From: Actinomycetes bacterium
GTDB taxonomy: Bacteria; Actinomycetota; Acidimicrobiia; Acidimicrobiales; RAAP-2
DNA length: 34,939 nt
Assembly (NCBI GenBank): GCA_021781335.1
Contig: JAJXXA010000121.1
Location: 1 to 34,939 of the forward strand
Direction of reading: 5' to 3'
This document shows positions 24,137 through 31,559 of this stretch, piece after piece. Numbering within the stretch: the first letter of the stretch is position 1; every line of letters begins with the position of its first letter. The position numbers and the translations under genes were made by a program. The notes beneath the pieces were generated by a model that was given only the letters and a program-made list of their open reading frames with translations, had not been told where the DNA came from and ran no database searches.

Positions 24137-25345
24137 ATGTCGACCAGCCCCTCGTCGGAGACAGCGTCGCCACCAGCACAACGGCGCCTTTTCGGTGCTC
24201 CGCCTCGTGCGGGGGCGCTGGCGGAATGGGCGCTCGTGCCGTTGCGCCTGTTCCTCGGCGTCACGTTCCTCTTCGCTGGATTGCAGAAACTCGCCAATCC
24301 AGGTTTCTTCAACGAGAAGTCACCCTCGTCGATCCAGGCGCAATTGACCGGCGCGGCGCGGGTGAGCCCTTTGCACGCGTTGTTGTCACACTTGTTGTCC
24401 TACGCGGTGCCCATCGGGATCACCATCGCGATTGCTGAGGTGGCGATTGGTCTTGGCACGCTGCTCGGGCTGTGGTCACGAATCGCTGCGGTAGGTGGCG
24501 CACTCGTGTCATTGAGTCTGTTCTTCACAGTGAGTTTCCACTCCTCGCCCTACTACACCGGTTCGGACATCGTCTTTCTCTTCGCGTGGATCCCACTCAT
24601 CATCTCTGGGCCGGGCACGAGACTTTCCATGGACGCACGCATCGCCGCCCAGGCCGCCACGTCCCAGGGCGCGCCGTCGCCGGTGCTGGTGGCGGTCCCT
24701 TTCGCGACGGTACAGCGGTTGTGCGGACACTTCAATGAGTCCAAATGCGCCGCACGTAACAACGAACCGTGCGAGGACGCCGCGTGCCCCGTGCTGGTAG
24801 CGGGCGATCAAGGGGAGTCGAGCGAGCGCCTCGACGCGGTGCACCGTCGCACGGTCATCGTTCGAAGTGCCGCCACCGCCGTGGTAGGGGCCAGTGCCGC
24901 CTTGTTCGCCGCCGGCACCGCTGAAGTGGGCAAATTGATCGCTGGAAACCCCACTACCGTCGGCGTCAACGAGCTCGGCGCCACGTCGGTGACCACCACT
25001 GCTGGTCAGTCGAGCTCGACTGGATCGTCCAAGAACCTCGGCACCCTGCTCGGGGCGGCCAAGGACGTGGCACCTGGGCGTCCCGCGGTGTTCACGATTC
25101 CTTCGTCGGGCGACCCGGGAATCGTGATCGAACTGGCCAAGGGAGACTACGTGGGATTTGACACCGTGTGCCCCCACATGGGCTGCACGGTTCAGTACTC
25201 GCCGTCCAACAACATGCTGGTCTGTCCCTGCCATCATTCTGAGTTCTACGCGAATAATGGAGACGTGATCCAGGGTCCCGCGCCGCACGGTCTCACCAAG
25301 CTCGACATCGTTGAAGGGTCCGACGGTAACCTCTACCTGAGATGA
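24137..25345 (+). CDS. DoxX membrane domain fused to a Rieske [2Fe-2S] domain
   Basis: Fusion protein of 402 residues. Residues about 30-160 are a DoxX-like four-helix domain (VPLRLFLGVTFLFAGLQKLA, IGITIAIAEVAIGLGTLLGL). A linker at 196-217 holds Cys196, Cys204, Cys212 and Cys217. A twin-arginine-like HRRTVIVRSAATAVVGASAA at 236-255 forms the fifth helix. The C-terminal Rieske domain has box 1 CPHMGC (345-350) and box 2 CPCHHS (363-368). The extra Cys350 and Cys365 fit the disulfide seen in high-potential bc1-type Rieske proteins. Redox transfer at the outer membrane face is likely; the partner is unknown. Start ATG 24137 is chosen over the long upstream frame, which is not protein-like. ATGA overlaps the response regulator. 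Confidence 0.85.
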   Translation: MSTSPSSETASPPAQRRLFGAPPRAGALAEWALVPLRLFLGVTFLFAGLQKLANPGFFNEKSPSSIQAQLTGAARVSPLHALLSHLLSYAVPIGITIAIAEVAIGLGTLLGLWSRIAAVGGALVSLSLFFTVSFHSSPYYTGSDIVFLFAWIPLIISGPGTRLSMDARIAAQAATSQGAPSPVLVAVPFATVQRLCGHFNESKCAARNNEPCEDAACPVLVAGDQGESSERLDAVHRRTVIVRSAATAVVGASAALFAAGTAEVGKLIAGNPTTVGVNELGATSVTTTAGQSSSTGSSKNLGTLLGAAKDVAPGRPAVFTIPSSGDPGIVIELAKGDYVGFDTVCPHMGCTVQYSPSNNMLVCPCHHSEFYANNGDVIQGPAPHGLTKLDIVEGSDGNLYLR

Positions 25346-26028
25346 GTGAAGACCAACGCCGCATACTCGTCATCGAAGACGATCTCGAGCTGTCTCGGGC
25401 CGTGGCGGACCTGCTTCGCGACGAAGGCTTTCTGGTCGAAGAGCGTCACGACGGCGAGAGCGGGTACCTAAGCGCCCGTGACGGTGCATTCGATCTGATC
25501 TTGCTCGACATCATGTTGCCCAAGCGCAACGGATTCAGCGTGTGCCTCGATCTTCGCAACGCCGGTGTGCACACGCCGTTGTTGATGCTCACGGCTAAAG
25601 ACGGCGAACTCGATGAAGTCGAAGGTCTCGAAGTGGGCGCCGACGACTACCTTCGAAAGCCATTCGAGCGTTCCATCTTGATGGCGCGCATTCAGGCTTT
25701 GCTCCGCCGCCACGACCGCGAGGGTCCCCAGCGACTCGTGGTGGGTGCGGTCTCGCTCGACCCACTACGCAGAAAAGTCACCTGTCATAACCACGACGCG
25801 ATGTTGACCCCACGAGAATTCGCGCTGCTCGAGTTTCTGATGAACCACGCCGGAACCTCCATTGCCAAGAGTGAGATCTTGAGCGCGGTGTGGGGTGCCG
25901 ACTTCGATGGTGATCCCAACATTGTCGAGGTCTACATCGGGTACCTTCGGCGAAAGATCGATCTCGCGGGTCAGCCGTCCATCATTCGCACCGTGCGTGG
26001 AGTCGGTTACACAGTGTCCGCGGGCTGA
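25342..26028 (+). CDS. OmpR/PhoB-type response regulator
   Basis: 228-residue transcriptional regulator. The receiver domain (1-118) has the acidic pair in IEDDLE, the phosphoryl-accepting Asp56 in LLDIMLP, Thr84 in MLTAKDG and Lys106 in YLRKPF. The C-terminal winged helix has LTPREFALLEFLMNHAG and the recognition segment NIVEVYIGYLRRKID with RTVRGVGYTV. It overlaps the preceding Rieske gene by ATGA and the following kinase by TGATG, so all three are co-translated and the regulator may control their own operon. Target sites are not identified. Confidence 0.96.
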   Translation: MSEDQRRILVIEDDLELSRAVADLLRDEGFLVEERHDGESGYLSARDGAFDLILLDIMLPKRNGFSVCLDLRNAGVHTPLLMLTAKDGELDEVEGLEVGADDYLRKPFERSILMARIQALLRRHDREGPQRLVVGAVSLDPLRRKVTCHNHDAMLTPREFALLEFLMNHAGTSIAKSEILSAVWGADFDGDPNIVEVYIGYLRRKIDLAGQPSIIRTVRGVGYTVSAG

Positions 26029-27416
26029 TGACGTCGCGTCATCTGTCGATTCGCGCCCGACTCACCTTCTTCTTCGTCATCTCGATCGCCATGGTGCTGG
26101 TCTTCACGGGCATCGCGCTCGTGAGTCTCGTGCACCGTTCGCTCGTGACCAGCGCCTCGAACCAGGTGCAAAACGCGCTCACCGCGACCCAAGAGCGTTT
26201 CGCCAGCGGCACGATGCCCACGTCGCACGTGGTGGCGTTGCCCGTGCTCGGCGACGTGGTCGTGCAGGTGACCAATGTCTCGGGGACTCAGGTGTGGGCC
26301 GCGAGCACGCCGATCGTGCACGCGCCGGTGTTGGCGCACTCGCTCAGTGACCCGACGTCGAGCAACGGTCTCGCGCTCGAGCTGATCAACAACGCCCGCA
26401 CGTCGGCGATCGTGCCCGAGTTGAGTCTGGGCCAAGTCGCGACCATCACGACACCGCGTGGTCCGGGACTCGTCTTCGGCTTCGTGTACAACGGGCCGAT
26501 CAATCACCGGGTCTCGATCCTGCTCGCGAGCGTGGCGGTGTCGTTCCCCTTGTTGTTGGTGGTGTCGGGGGCGCTCATCTGGTTCGGACTCGGTCTCGCG
26601 CTCGCGCCCGTCGAATCGATTCGTCGTCGCGTCGACGCAATCGCGGCGCGCGACCTTTCTGAGCGGGTACCGGTGACTGGTGGCGACGACGAGATCGCGC
26701 GCATGGCGCGCACCGTCAACGCCATGCTCGACCGGCTTGAAGCGTCGTCGAAGTTCCAGCAAGAGTTCGTCTCGAACGTCAGTCACGAGCTACGAAGTCC
26801 CCTCACCACCCTGCTCGCGACCGCCGACCGTGCGGCCAACGACCAACAGAACGCCGACTGGTCCGAAGTGACCGAGACGATCCTTCGAGAAGGTCGCCGC
26901 CTCGATGTCCTGATCGATGACTTGTTCTGGCTCGCGCGCAATGACGAGCGACAGATCGATGCGACGCGCGTCGACGTGGACTTCGACGACATTCTCTTCG
27001 AAGAGGCGGCGCGGGTGCGCTCGGTGAAGGGCCTCAGCGTCGACACCAGTGCCGTGCAGCCGACGCGGGTAAAGGCCGACCCGGCGATGATCAAGCGCAT
27101 GATTCGAAACGTCGTCGACAACGCCTCGCGTTACGCGAAGAGCGAGTTGCGCTTCGACTCGCACTACGACGAGGACGAAGTGGTCGTGTGGGTGAGCGAC
27201 GACGGACCCGGGATCGATGTCGCGACGAGTGCAAAACTCTTCGAGCGCTTCGTTCGCGCCGACCCGGCCCGCAACCGGTACTCGGGCGGCACGGGCCTTG
27301 GACTCAGCATCGTTGCTGAGATCGTTGCCCGCCACGGCGGTCGTGCACAGTTCATTGCCGTGAACCAGGGCACGAGAATCGAACTCCGTGTTCGCCGCGA
27401 CGGACGCGCGAACTGA
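26028..27416 (+). CDS. Sensor histidine kinase
   Basis: 462-residue membrane kinase paired with the preceding regulator. Helix 1 is about residues 12-34, an extracytoplasmic sensor of about 125 residues follows (QNALTATQERF to PRGPGLVFGF), then helix 2 (LLASVAVSFPLLLVVSGAL), a HAMP linker and the phosphoacceptor His253 in SNVSHELRSPL. N box RNVVDNASRYAKS, G1 VSDDGPGI and G2 GGTGLGLSI complete the catalytic domain. The sensor domain has no recognisable motif and no cysteines, so its stimulus cannot be read. It is the last gene of the DoxX-Rieske/regulator operon. Confidence 0.96.
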   Translation: MTSRHLSIRARLTFFFVISIAMVLVFTGIALVSLVHRSLVTSASNQVQNALTATQERFASGTMPTSHVVALPVLGDVVVQVTNVSGTQVWAASTPIVHAPVLAHSLSDPTSSNGLALELINNARTSAIVPELSLGQVATITTPRGPGLVFGFVYNGPINHRVSILLASVAVSFPLLLVVSGALIWFGLGLALAPVESIRRRVDAIAARDLSERVPVTGGDDEIARMARTVNAMLDRLEASSKFQQEFVSNVSHELRSPLTTLLATADRAANDQQNADWSEVTETILREGRRLDVLIDDLFWLARNDERQIDATRVDVDFDDILFEEAARVRSVKGLSVDTSAVQPTRVKADPAMIKRMIRNVVDNASRYAKSELRFDSHYDEDEVVVWVSDDGPGIDVATSAKLFERFVRADPARNRYSGGTGLGLSIVAEIVARHGGRAQFIAVNQGTRIELRVRRDGRAN

Positions 27417-27435
27417 ACACGAGCGCCGCGCGCCC

Positions 27436-27441
27436 TAGAGT
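27436..27441 (+). promoter_or_regulatory. Candidate -10 element, leaderless start at 27449
   Basis: TAGAGT lies 7 nt before ATG 27449 without any Shine-Dalgarno sequence. The spacing equals that at icd and at the hydrolase gene. Confidence 0.5.
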
Positions 27442-27448
27442 CAAGAAC

Positions 27449-28207
27449 ATGAACGCGACTCAACTCTCTGAAGAAACGGCCGAGCCACTCCAACTCGTTG
27501 GCATGAGCTTCTATTTCGCACCCTCGACGGTGGAACGCGCGAAGGCCCTCGGGCTCAACGTGTACCAGTTCTACGGACTCGGTCGCGGTGGCGTGCTCGG
27601 TGACGCGGACTACGACACCGTGTTCGATGCCTTCACCTTCTTCTCGCACCCGGCTATGGGGATGTTGTGGACCGCGTCACGTGAGCTCGCCGATCCCGCC
27701 GCCAGCGCCGAGGCGTACATCGAGGCGGCCTACGCCTACGCCGACGACACGTTCGGCGCCATTGACCGTGGGGTCCTGGAAGCCTTCGCGCACGCCGCTC
27801 GTAACGTCGCGAACGCCGTCGCGCCAGGGCGCCACGCCCTGTTCGACGGGTACGCAAAGTTTGAGCCACCAGCCAGTGCGGTGCACGCGGCCTATCTCGG
27901 CGCGATCTTGTTGCGAGAACTGCGTGGTGGCATTCACATCGATGCGGTGCACGAAGTGGAGATGACCCCCGAGGAGGCAGCGTATCTCCACGATCCCTCG
28001 ATCTTCAGACTTCATGGCTACAGCGATGACGACGTGCCTGAGGTGACACCCGAACTCGAGGCGAAAAAGCGCCGCGCCGAAGAGCTGACGACCAATGGGG
28101 TCGCGTCGTACCTCGAGGTACTCAACGAGAACGAGCGCGAGGCGCTCCTCGCCGGCGCGCTCGCGATGCAAGAGGCCACGAAGAACCCGGTGCCGGTATC
28201 GAGCTAG
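27449..28207 (+). CDS. SCO6745/SalK-family protein
   Basis: 252-residue soluble, mainly helical protein. MSFYFAPSTVERAKALGLNV and YQFYGLGRGGVLGDA near the N terminus are the signature of the SCO6745 (SalK-like) family of actinobacteria; the family is annotated as helix-turn-helix-containing but its function is not settled. Further conserved-looking stretches are AFTFFSHPAMGMLWTA and AAYLGAILLRELRGGIHIDA. It seems to be expressed from its own leaderless promoter and is followed after 5 bp by a membrane protein gene, with which it is probably co-transcribed. Confidence 0.85.
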   Translation: MNATQLSEETAEPLQLVGMSFYFAPSTVERAKALGLNVYQFYGLGRGGVLGDADYDTVFDAFTFFSHPAMGMLWTASRELADPAASAEAYIEAAYAYADDTFGAIDRGVLEAFAHAARNVANAVAPGRHALFDGYAKFEPPASAVHAAYLGAILLRELRGGIHIDAVHEVEMTPEEAAYLHDPSIFRLHGYSDDDVPEVTPELEAKKRRAEELTTNGVASYLEVLNENEREALLAGALAMQEATKNPVPVSS

Positions 28208-28212
28208 GTGTC

Positions 28213-28716
28213 ATGAACGACCCGTCGCATCTTCGACTCCAGCGCTCGGGGTTGTTGACGCTGCTGATCGCTTCGGCCCTCATCGAAGCGGCGTGGACGG
28301 TGTATCTCGGGTGGCGACTGCCGCGTCATTACGTGGCCGATGACTGGCGAACGGCGTGGGTGGGCGTCGATGCGGCCCAAGTCTTGATGCTGTTGGGCGC
28401 GGCGTGGGCGGCGTGGCGGCGTCGGGCGCTGTTGATCGTCTTCACGACAGCCGCGGGCACGCTCTTGCTCGTCGATGCGTGGTTTGACGTCATGACCGCA
28501 CGCGGCGGCGACTTCGACCAGAGTCTGGCGTTCTTGTTCCTCGAGATCCCCTGGGCGCTCGTGATGTTCTGGGTGAGTTATCGGGTCATGTACCAATTCG
28601 CGAACGCGCACTTCTCCGGGGTGGCGGTGCGAAAGATCATGATCCCACACCGCGCAGACGTGATCGAGATCGTCGAGACCTTCGATGCGAACAAGTCCGG
28701 CGAGCCTGAGTCCTAG
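28213..28716 (+). CDS. Four-helix membrane protein of unknown function
   Basis: 167 residues with four hydrophobic stretches (LLTLLIASALIEAAWTVYLG, VDAAQVLMLLGAAWAAW, LLIVFTTAAGTLLLVDAWFD, AFLFLEIPWALVMFWVSYRV). A short acidic/basic cytoplasmic tail ends in ETFDANKSGEPES. I do not recognise a family motif; WFDVMTARGG in a loop is a candidate signature. It starts 5 bp after the SCO6745-family gene with AGGTG just before the ATG. The stop shares CTAG with the convergent ogt gene. Confidence 0.75.
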   Translation: MNDPSHLRLQRSGLLTLLIASALIEAAWTVYLGWRLPRHYVADDWRTAWVGVDAAQVLMLLGAAWAAWRRRALLIVFTTAAGTLLLVDAWFDVMTARGGDFDQSLAFLFLEIPWALVMFWVSYRVMYQFANAHFSGVAVRKIMIPHRADVIEIVETFDANKSGEPES

Positions 28717-29183
28717 CTGTACTGGACGCCTTCGAGTGCCAGAAGGTAGCGCTTGACGTCGTCGCCCCCGCCGTAGCCCCCGAGGCCGCTGGCGGCGACG
28801 ACTCGATGACACGGCACGATCACGGGCCAGGGATTGGCGTGGTTGGCGTTGCCGACCGCACGCGCCGCGAGGGGGCGAGCGACCATGATCGCGACGTCGG
28901 CGTAAGTGCGCACTTCACCAAAGGGAATGGTGCCAAGAGCGCTCCAGACGTCGCGTTGGAACGCCGTCGCGGGCACTTCAGCCAGGTCGACGTCAAACGT
29001 GCGCCGTGACCCAGCGAAGAACTCCTCGAGTTGGCGCGCCGCGTCGACGACGGGCTTCGGGGCGCTGTCTCGGGTGGGAGAAGTCCTCTCGTGGGGTAGG
29101 CGTATGCGCGTGACGCCGCTCTCGTTTCCCTCGACGCCCCACGCGCCGACCGGTGATTTGACGTTGATTCGAAAAAGATTCAC
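28713..29183 (-). CDS. ogt: Methylated-DNA-protein-cysteine methyltransferase
   Basis: Suicide repair enzyme that removes alkyl groups from O6-methylguanine. The 156-residue protein carries the active-site motif PCHRVV (Cys125), preceded by RAVGNANHANPWPVIV and followed by SGLGGYGGG; FGEVRTYADVA is the DNA-binding helix-turn-helix region. The size and lack of an Ada regulatory domain point to Ogt. GTG 29183 is the start; the 32 bp to the divergent hydrolase gene must hold both promoters. Confidence 0.95.
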   Translation of the reverse strand: MNLFRINVKSPVGAWGVEGNESGVTRIRLPHERTSPTRDSAPKPVVDAARQLEEFFAGSRRTFDVDLAEVPATAFQRDVWSALGTIPFGEVRTYADVAIMVARPLAARAVGNANHANPWPVIVPCHRVVAASGLGGYGGGDDVKRYLLALEGVQYS

Positions 29184-29202
29184 TTAAATGTTTTAGTCCG
29201 AG

Positions 29203-29208
29203 TACGGT
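29203..29208 (+). promoter_or_regulatory. Candidate -10 element, leaderless start at 29216
   Basis: TACGGT lies 7 nt before GTG 29216 with no ribosome binding site between. On the opposite strand the ogt start at 29183 has TAAAAC 6 nt upstream, so two divergent promoters may be packed into 32 bp. Confidence 0.45.
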
Positions 29209-29215
29209 CGCCAGT

Positions 29216-30040
29216 GTGGAGAATCTCACGGTCACCAATGGAGACGTCGAACTGTCAGTGCGGGTGGGCGGTGACGGACCGACCATTGTCTTGCTGCACG
29301 GTTGGCCCGACACCTCGGCACTGTGGGATGACGTCGCTCGCGACCTGCGTGCCCGGGGCTTTCGCGTCGCGGTACCCGACCTTCGCGGATGTGGGCGCAG
29401 CTCGAAACCGACTGAGACCGAGCGCTACGCCATGCACGAGCTCGTGGGGGATGTGGCTGCGATCATTGACGCGCTCGATGTCGAGCGCGTTACCCTGGTC
29501 GGTCACGACTGGGGGGCGAATCTGGTCTGGGTGACGGCGGCGTACCTGCCCGAGCGCGTCGAGCGCTTGGTGGCACTTTCTGTCGGGCATCCAACGGCAT
29601 TTCGCTCGGCTGGCCTCGAACAACAGTTGAAGAGTTGGTACACGCTGCTGTTCTTTCACGAGGGTGTCGGTGAGGCGTTTCTTCGAAAGAACGACTACGA
29701 GGCGATGCGTCACTGGCTCGGCCATCCGCGCGTCGAACAGATCATCGAAGAGTTGGAGCGCGACGGGCAGATGACGACCCACCTGCTCTGGTATCGCGCG
29801 AACATCCCACCCCAGGCCTTTGTCGCACCCGCGCCGGTCCTGCCAGCCATACAGGCGCCCACGCTCGGCATCTGGTCGAGTGGCGACCACGCACTGGGTG
29901 AAGCCCAGATGCGTGACTCGGCAGAGTACTGCGCGAGTGGGTTTCGCTTCGTGCGGCTCGAAGGATATGGGCACTGGTTACCGCTTGAAGCGCCTCGTGA
30001 AATATCTAACGAAGTTGTGACTTTTGTAACTACTTCCTAG
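29216..30040 (+). CDS. Alpha/beta hydrolase, epoxide hydrolase-like
   Basis: 274-residue soluble hydrolase. LLHGWPDTSALW (HGxP oxyanion motif), VPDLRGCGRSSKP and LVGHDWGANLVW with the nucleophile Asp98 place it in the epoxide hydrolase/haloalkanoate dehalogenase branch, not among serine esterases. The acid Asp is likely in WSSGDHAL and the catalytic histidine in GYGHWLP. Tyrosines in SWYTLLFF and LLWYRAN could be the lid residues that activate the epoxide. Start GTG 29216 follows a leaderless-type element. Substrate unknown. Confidence 0.88.
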   Translation: MENLTVTNGDVELSVRVGGDGPTIVLLHGWPDTSALWDDVARDLRARGFRVAVPDLRGCGRSSKPTETERYAMHELVGDVAAIIDALDVERVTLVGHDWGANLVWVTAAYLPERVERLVALSVGHPTAFRSAGLEQQLKSWYTLLFFHEGVGEAFLRKNDYEAMRHWLGHPRVEQIIEELERDGQMTTHLLWYRANIPPQAFVAPAPVLPAIQAPTLGIWSSGDHALGEAQMRDSAEYCASGFRFVRLEGYGHWLPLEAPREISNEVVTFVTTS

Positions 30041-30074
30041 CGCGCAGCGGGAATAAAACAAGAGTGCGGGCTGC

Positions 30075-30080
30075 TAGAAA
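30075..30080 (+). promoter_or_regulatory. Candidate -10 element of the pnt operon
   Basis: TAGAAA lies 7 nt before ATG 30088. The final base deviates from consensus. An AAGGG lies too close to the ATG to serve as a ribosome binding site. Leaderless start is inferred from the shared geometry. Confidence 0.4.
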
Positions 30081-30087
30081 CAAGGGT

Positions 30088-31236
30088 ATGAAAATTGCGC
30101 TCTATAAAGAGTCGCGAGCAGGGGAGACACGTGTCGCGCTCACGCCAGACGCCGTGAAGACCCTTGCGAGCGATGGCTGGGACGTGGTGGTGCAGCGCGG
30201 GGCTGGTCTTCGAGCACACTTCACCGACGAGGCGTACGTGGCTGCGGGGGCGTCGATCGTTGACGTGGCCTCGGGTGACGTCAACCTTCGTGTCAACCCT
30301 CCGACGCTCGAAGAAGCGGCCCAGTTACCCGAAGGCTCGACCCACCTCTCGTTCCTTTCGCCCCTCCTGGCCCAGGACATCGTGAAGGTATTGAACGATC
30401 GGCGCGTGACCGTCTTGTCGTTTGACCTCTTGCCGCGAATATCTCGCGCGCAGTACATGGACGCCCTGTCGTCCCAGGCGACGGTCTCGGGGTATCGCGC
30501 GGCCCTCGCGGGTGCGTCGCACTTCGACCGCTTCTTTCCCCTGCTGACGACTGCCGCGGGCACGATTCGACCAGCGAAAGTGCTGATCATGGGTGTCGGG
30601 GTCGCGGGTCTTCAGGCCATCGCGACCGCCAAGCGCCTCGGTGCCAAGGTGCGTGCCTACGACGTGCGCTCGGCGGCGAAAGAAGAAGCCGAGTCCGCGG
30701 GCGCGACCTTCGTGAAGCTCGGCGTCACCGCCGACGCCGCTGGCGGTTACGCGCGTGAGTTGACCGACGAAGAGCGCGCCCAACAACAGGCCGCACTCGT
30801 CAGTGAGGTTGCCAACGCCGACATCGTCATCACGACCGCTGCGGTGCCGGGGCGAAAGGCCCCGATACTGCTCACGACCTCCATGGTCGAAGCAATGGGT
30901 GAAGGCTCGATCGTGATCGACATGGCCGCCGACGGCGGCGGTAACTGCGAGCTCACGAAGGCGGGCGAGGTGATCGAGCATCACGGCGTCCAGATCGTCG
31001 GGCTCACGAACCCACCCGCCGAGATGGGCGCGCACGCGAGCTTCATGTACGCGAACAACGTGCTCAAGCTCCTCGCGCTCTTCGGCGCGAAGGGCCAACT
31101 GGCCCCTGATTGGAACGACGAAGTCGTCATCGGCGTCACCGTTGCTCGAAACGGCGCCATCAACCACGCACCGACCGCCGAGGCGCTCGGTGTTGCCCAC
31201 GTGGCAATCACCCCAGAAGTGAAGGAGAACGCCTGA
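30088..31236 (+). CDS. pntAA: NAD(P) transhydrogenase subunit alpha part 1
   Basis: NAD(H)-binding peripheral domain I of the proton-translocating transhydrogenase, 382 residues. KIALYKESRAGETRVALTPD is the classical N terminus; VLIMGVGVAGLQAIATAKRLG is the dinucleotide-binding fold, and VVQRGAG, ITTAAVPGRKAPIL and SIVIDMAADGGGNCELT match the family. Start ATG 30088 is used instead of the upstream codon at 30064. TGATG overlaps the next gene. It lacks the membrane part, which is on a separate gene, as in the three-subunit Rhodospirillum-type enzyme. Confidence 0.95.
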   Translation: MKIALYKESRAGETRVALTPDAVKTLASDGWDVVVQRGAGLRAHFTDEAYVAAGASIVDVASGDVNLRVNPPTLEEAAQLPEGSTHLSFLSPLLAQDIVKVLNDRRVTVLSFDLLPRISRAQYMDALSSQATVSGYRAALAGASHFDRFFPLLTTAAGTIRPAKVLIMGVGVAGLQAIATAKRLGAKVRAYDVRSAAKEEAESAGATFVKLGVTADAAGGYARELTDEERAQQQAALVSEVANADIVITTAAVPGRKAPILLTTSMVEAMGEGSIVIDMAADGGGNCELTKAGEVIEHHGVQIVGLTNPPAEMGAHASFMYANNVLKLLALFGAKGQLAPDWNDEVVIGVTVARNGAINHAPTAEALGVAHVAITPEVKENA

Positions 31237-31559
31237 TGGGTAACGTCTTGTTGCAGTACGCCACGGTGCTCGTGTTGAGCATCTTCGTGGGTATTGAGAT
31301 CATTGCGAAGGTGCCGAGCATCTTGCACACGCCACTCATGAGTGGCTCGAACGCCATCCACGGCGTCATCCTCGTCGGATCGATGCTCGTGCTCGGTTCG
31401 GCGAACACGAATCTCGAAGAGGTGTTGGGTTTTCTCGCGGTGATCCTCGCCACACTCAACGTGGTGGGTGGATTCGTCGTGACCGACCGGATGCTCGAGA
31501 TGTTCAAAGCAAAGTCCCCCAAGGCCCCCGCGAAGAAGACTGATGAGGTTGCTCAATGA
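31236..31559 (+). CDS. pntAB: NAD(P) transhydrogenase subunit alpha part 2 (membrane)
   Basis: 107-residue membrane subunit with three helices (LLQYATVLVLSIFVGIEII, HGVILVGSMLVLGSA, VLGFLAVILATLNVVGGFVV) and the conserved PSILHTPLMSGSNAIHGV segment. It forms the proton channel with PntB. The ATG overlaps the pntAA stop as TGATG with GAAGGAG upstream, and ATGA overlaps pntB. It is too short to be seen as a separate protein in one-subunit organisms, so this split is informative. Confidence 0.93.
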   Translation: MGNVLLQYATVLVLSIFVGIEIIAKVPSILHTPLMSGSNAIHGVILVGSMLVLGSANTNLEEVLGFLAVILATLNVVGGFVVTDRMLEMFKAKSPKAPAKKTDEVAQ

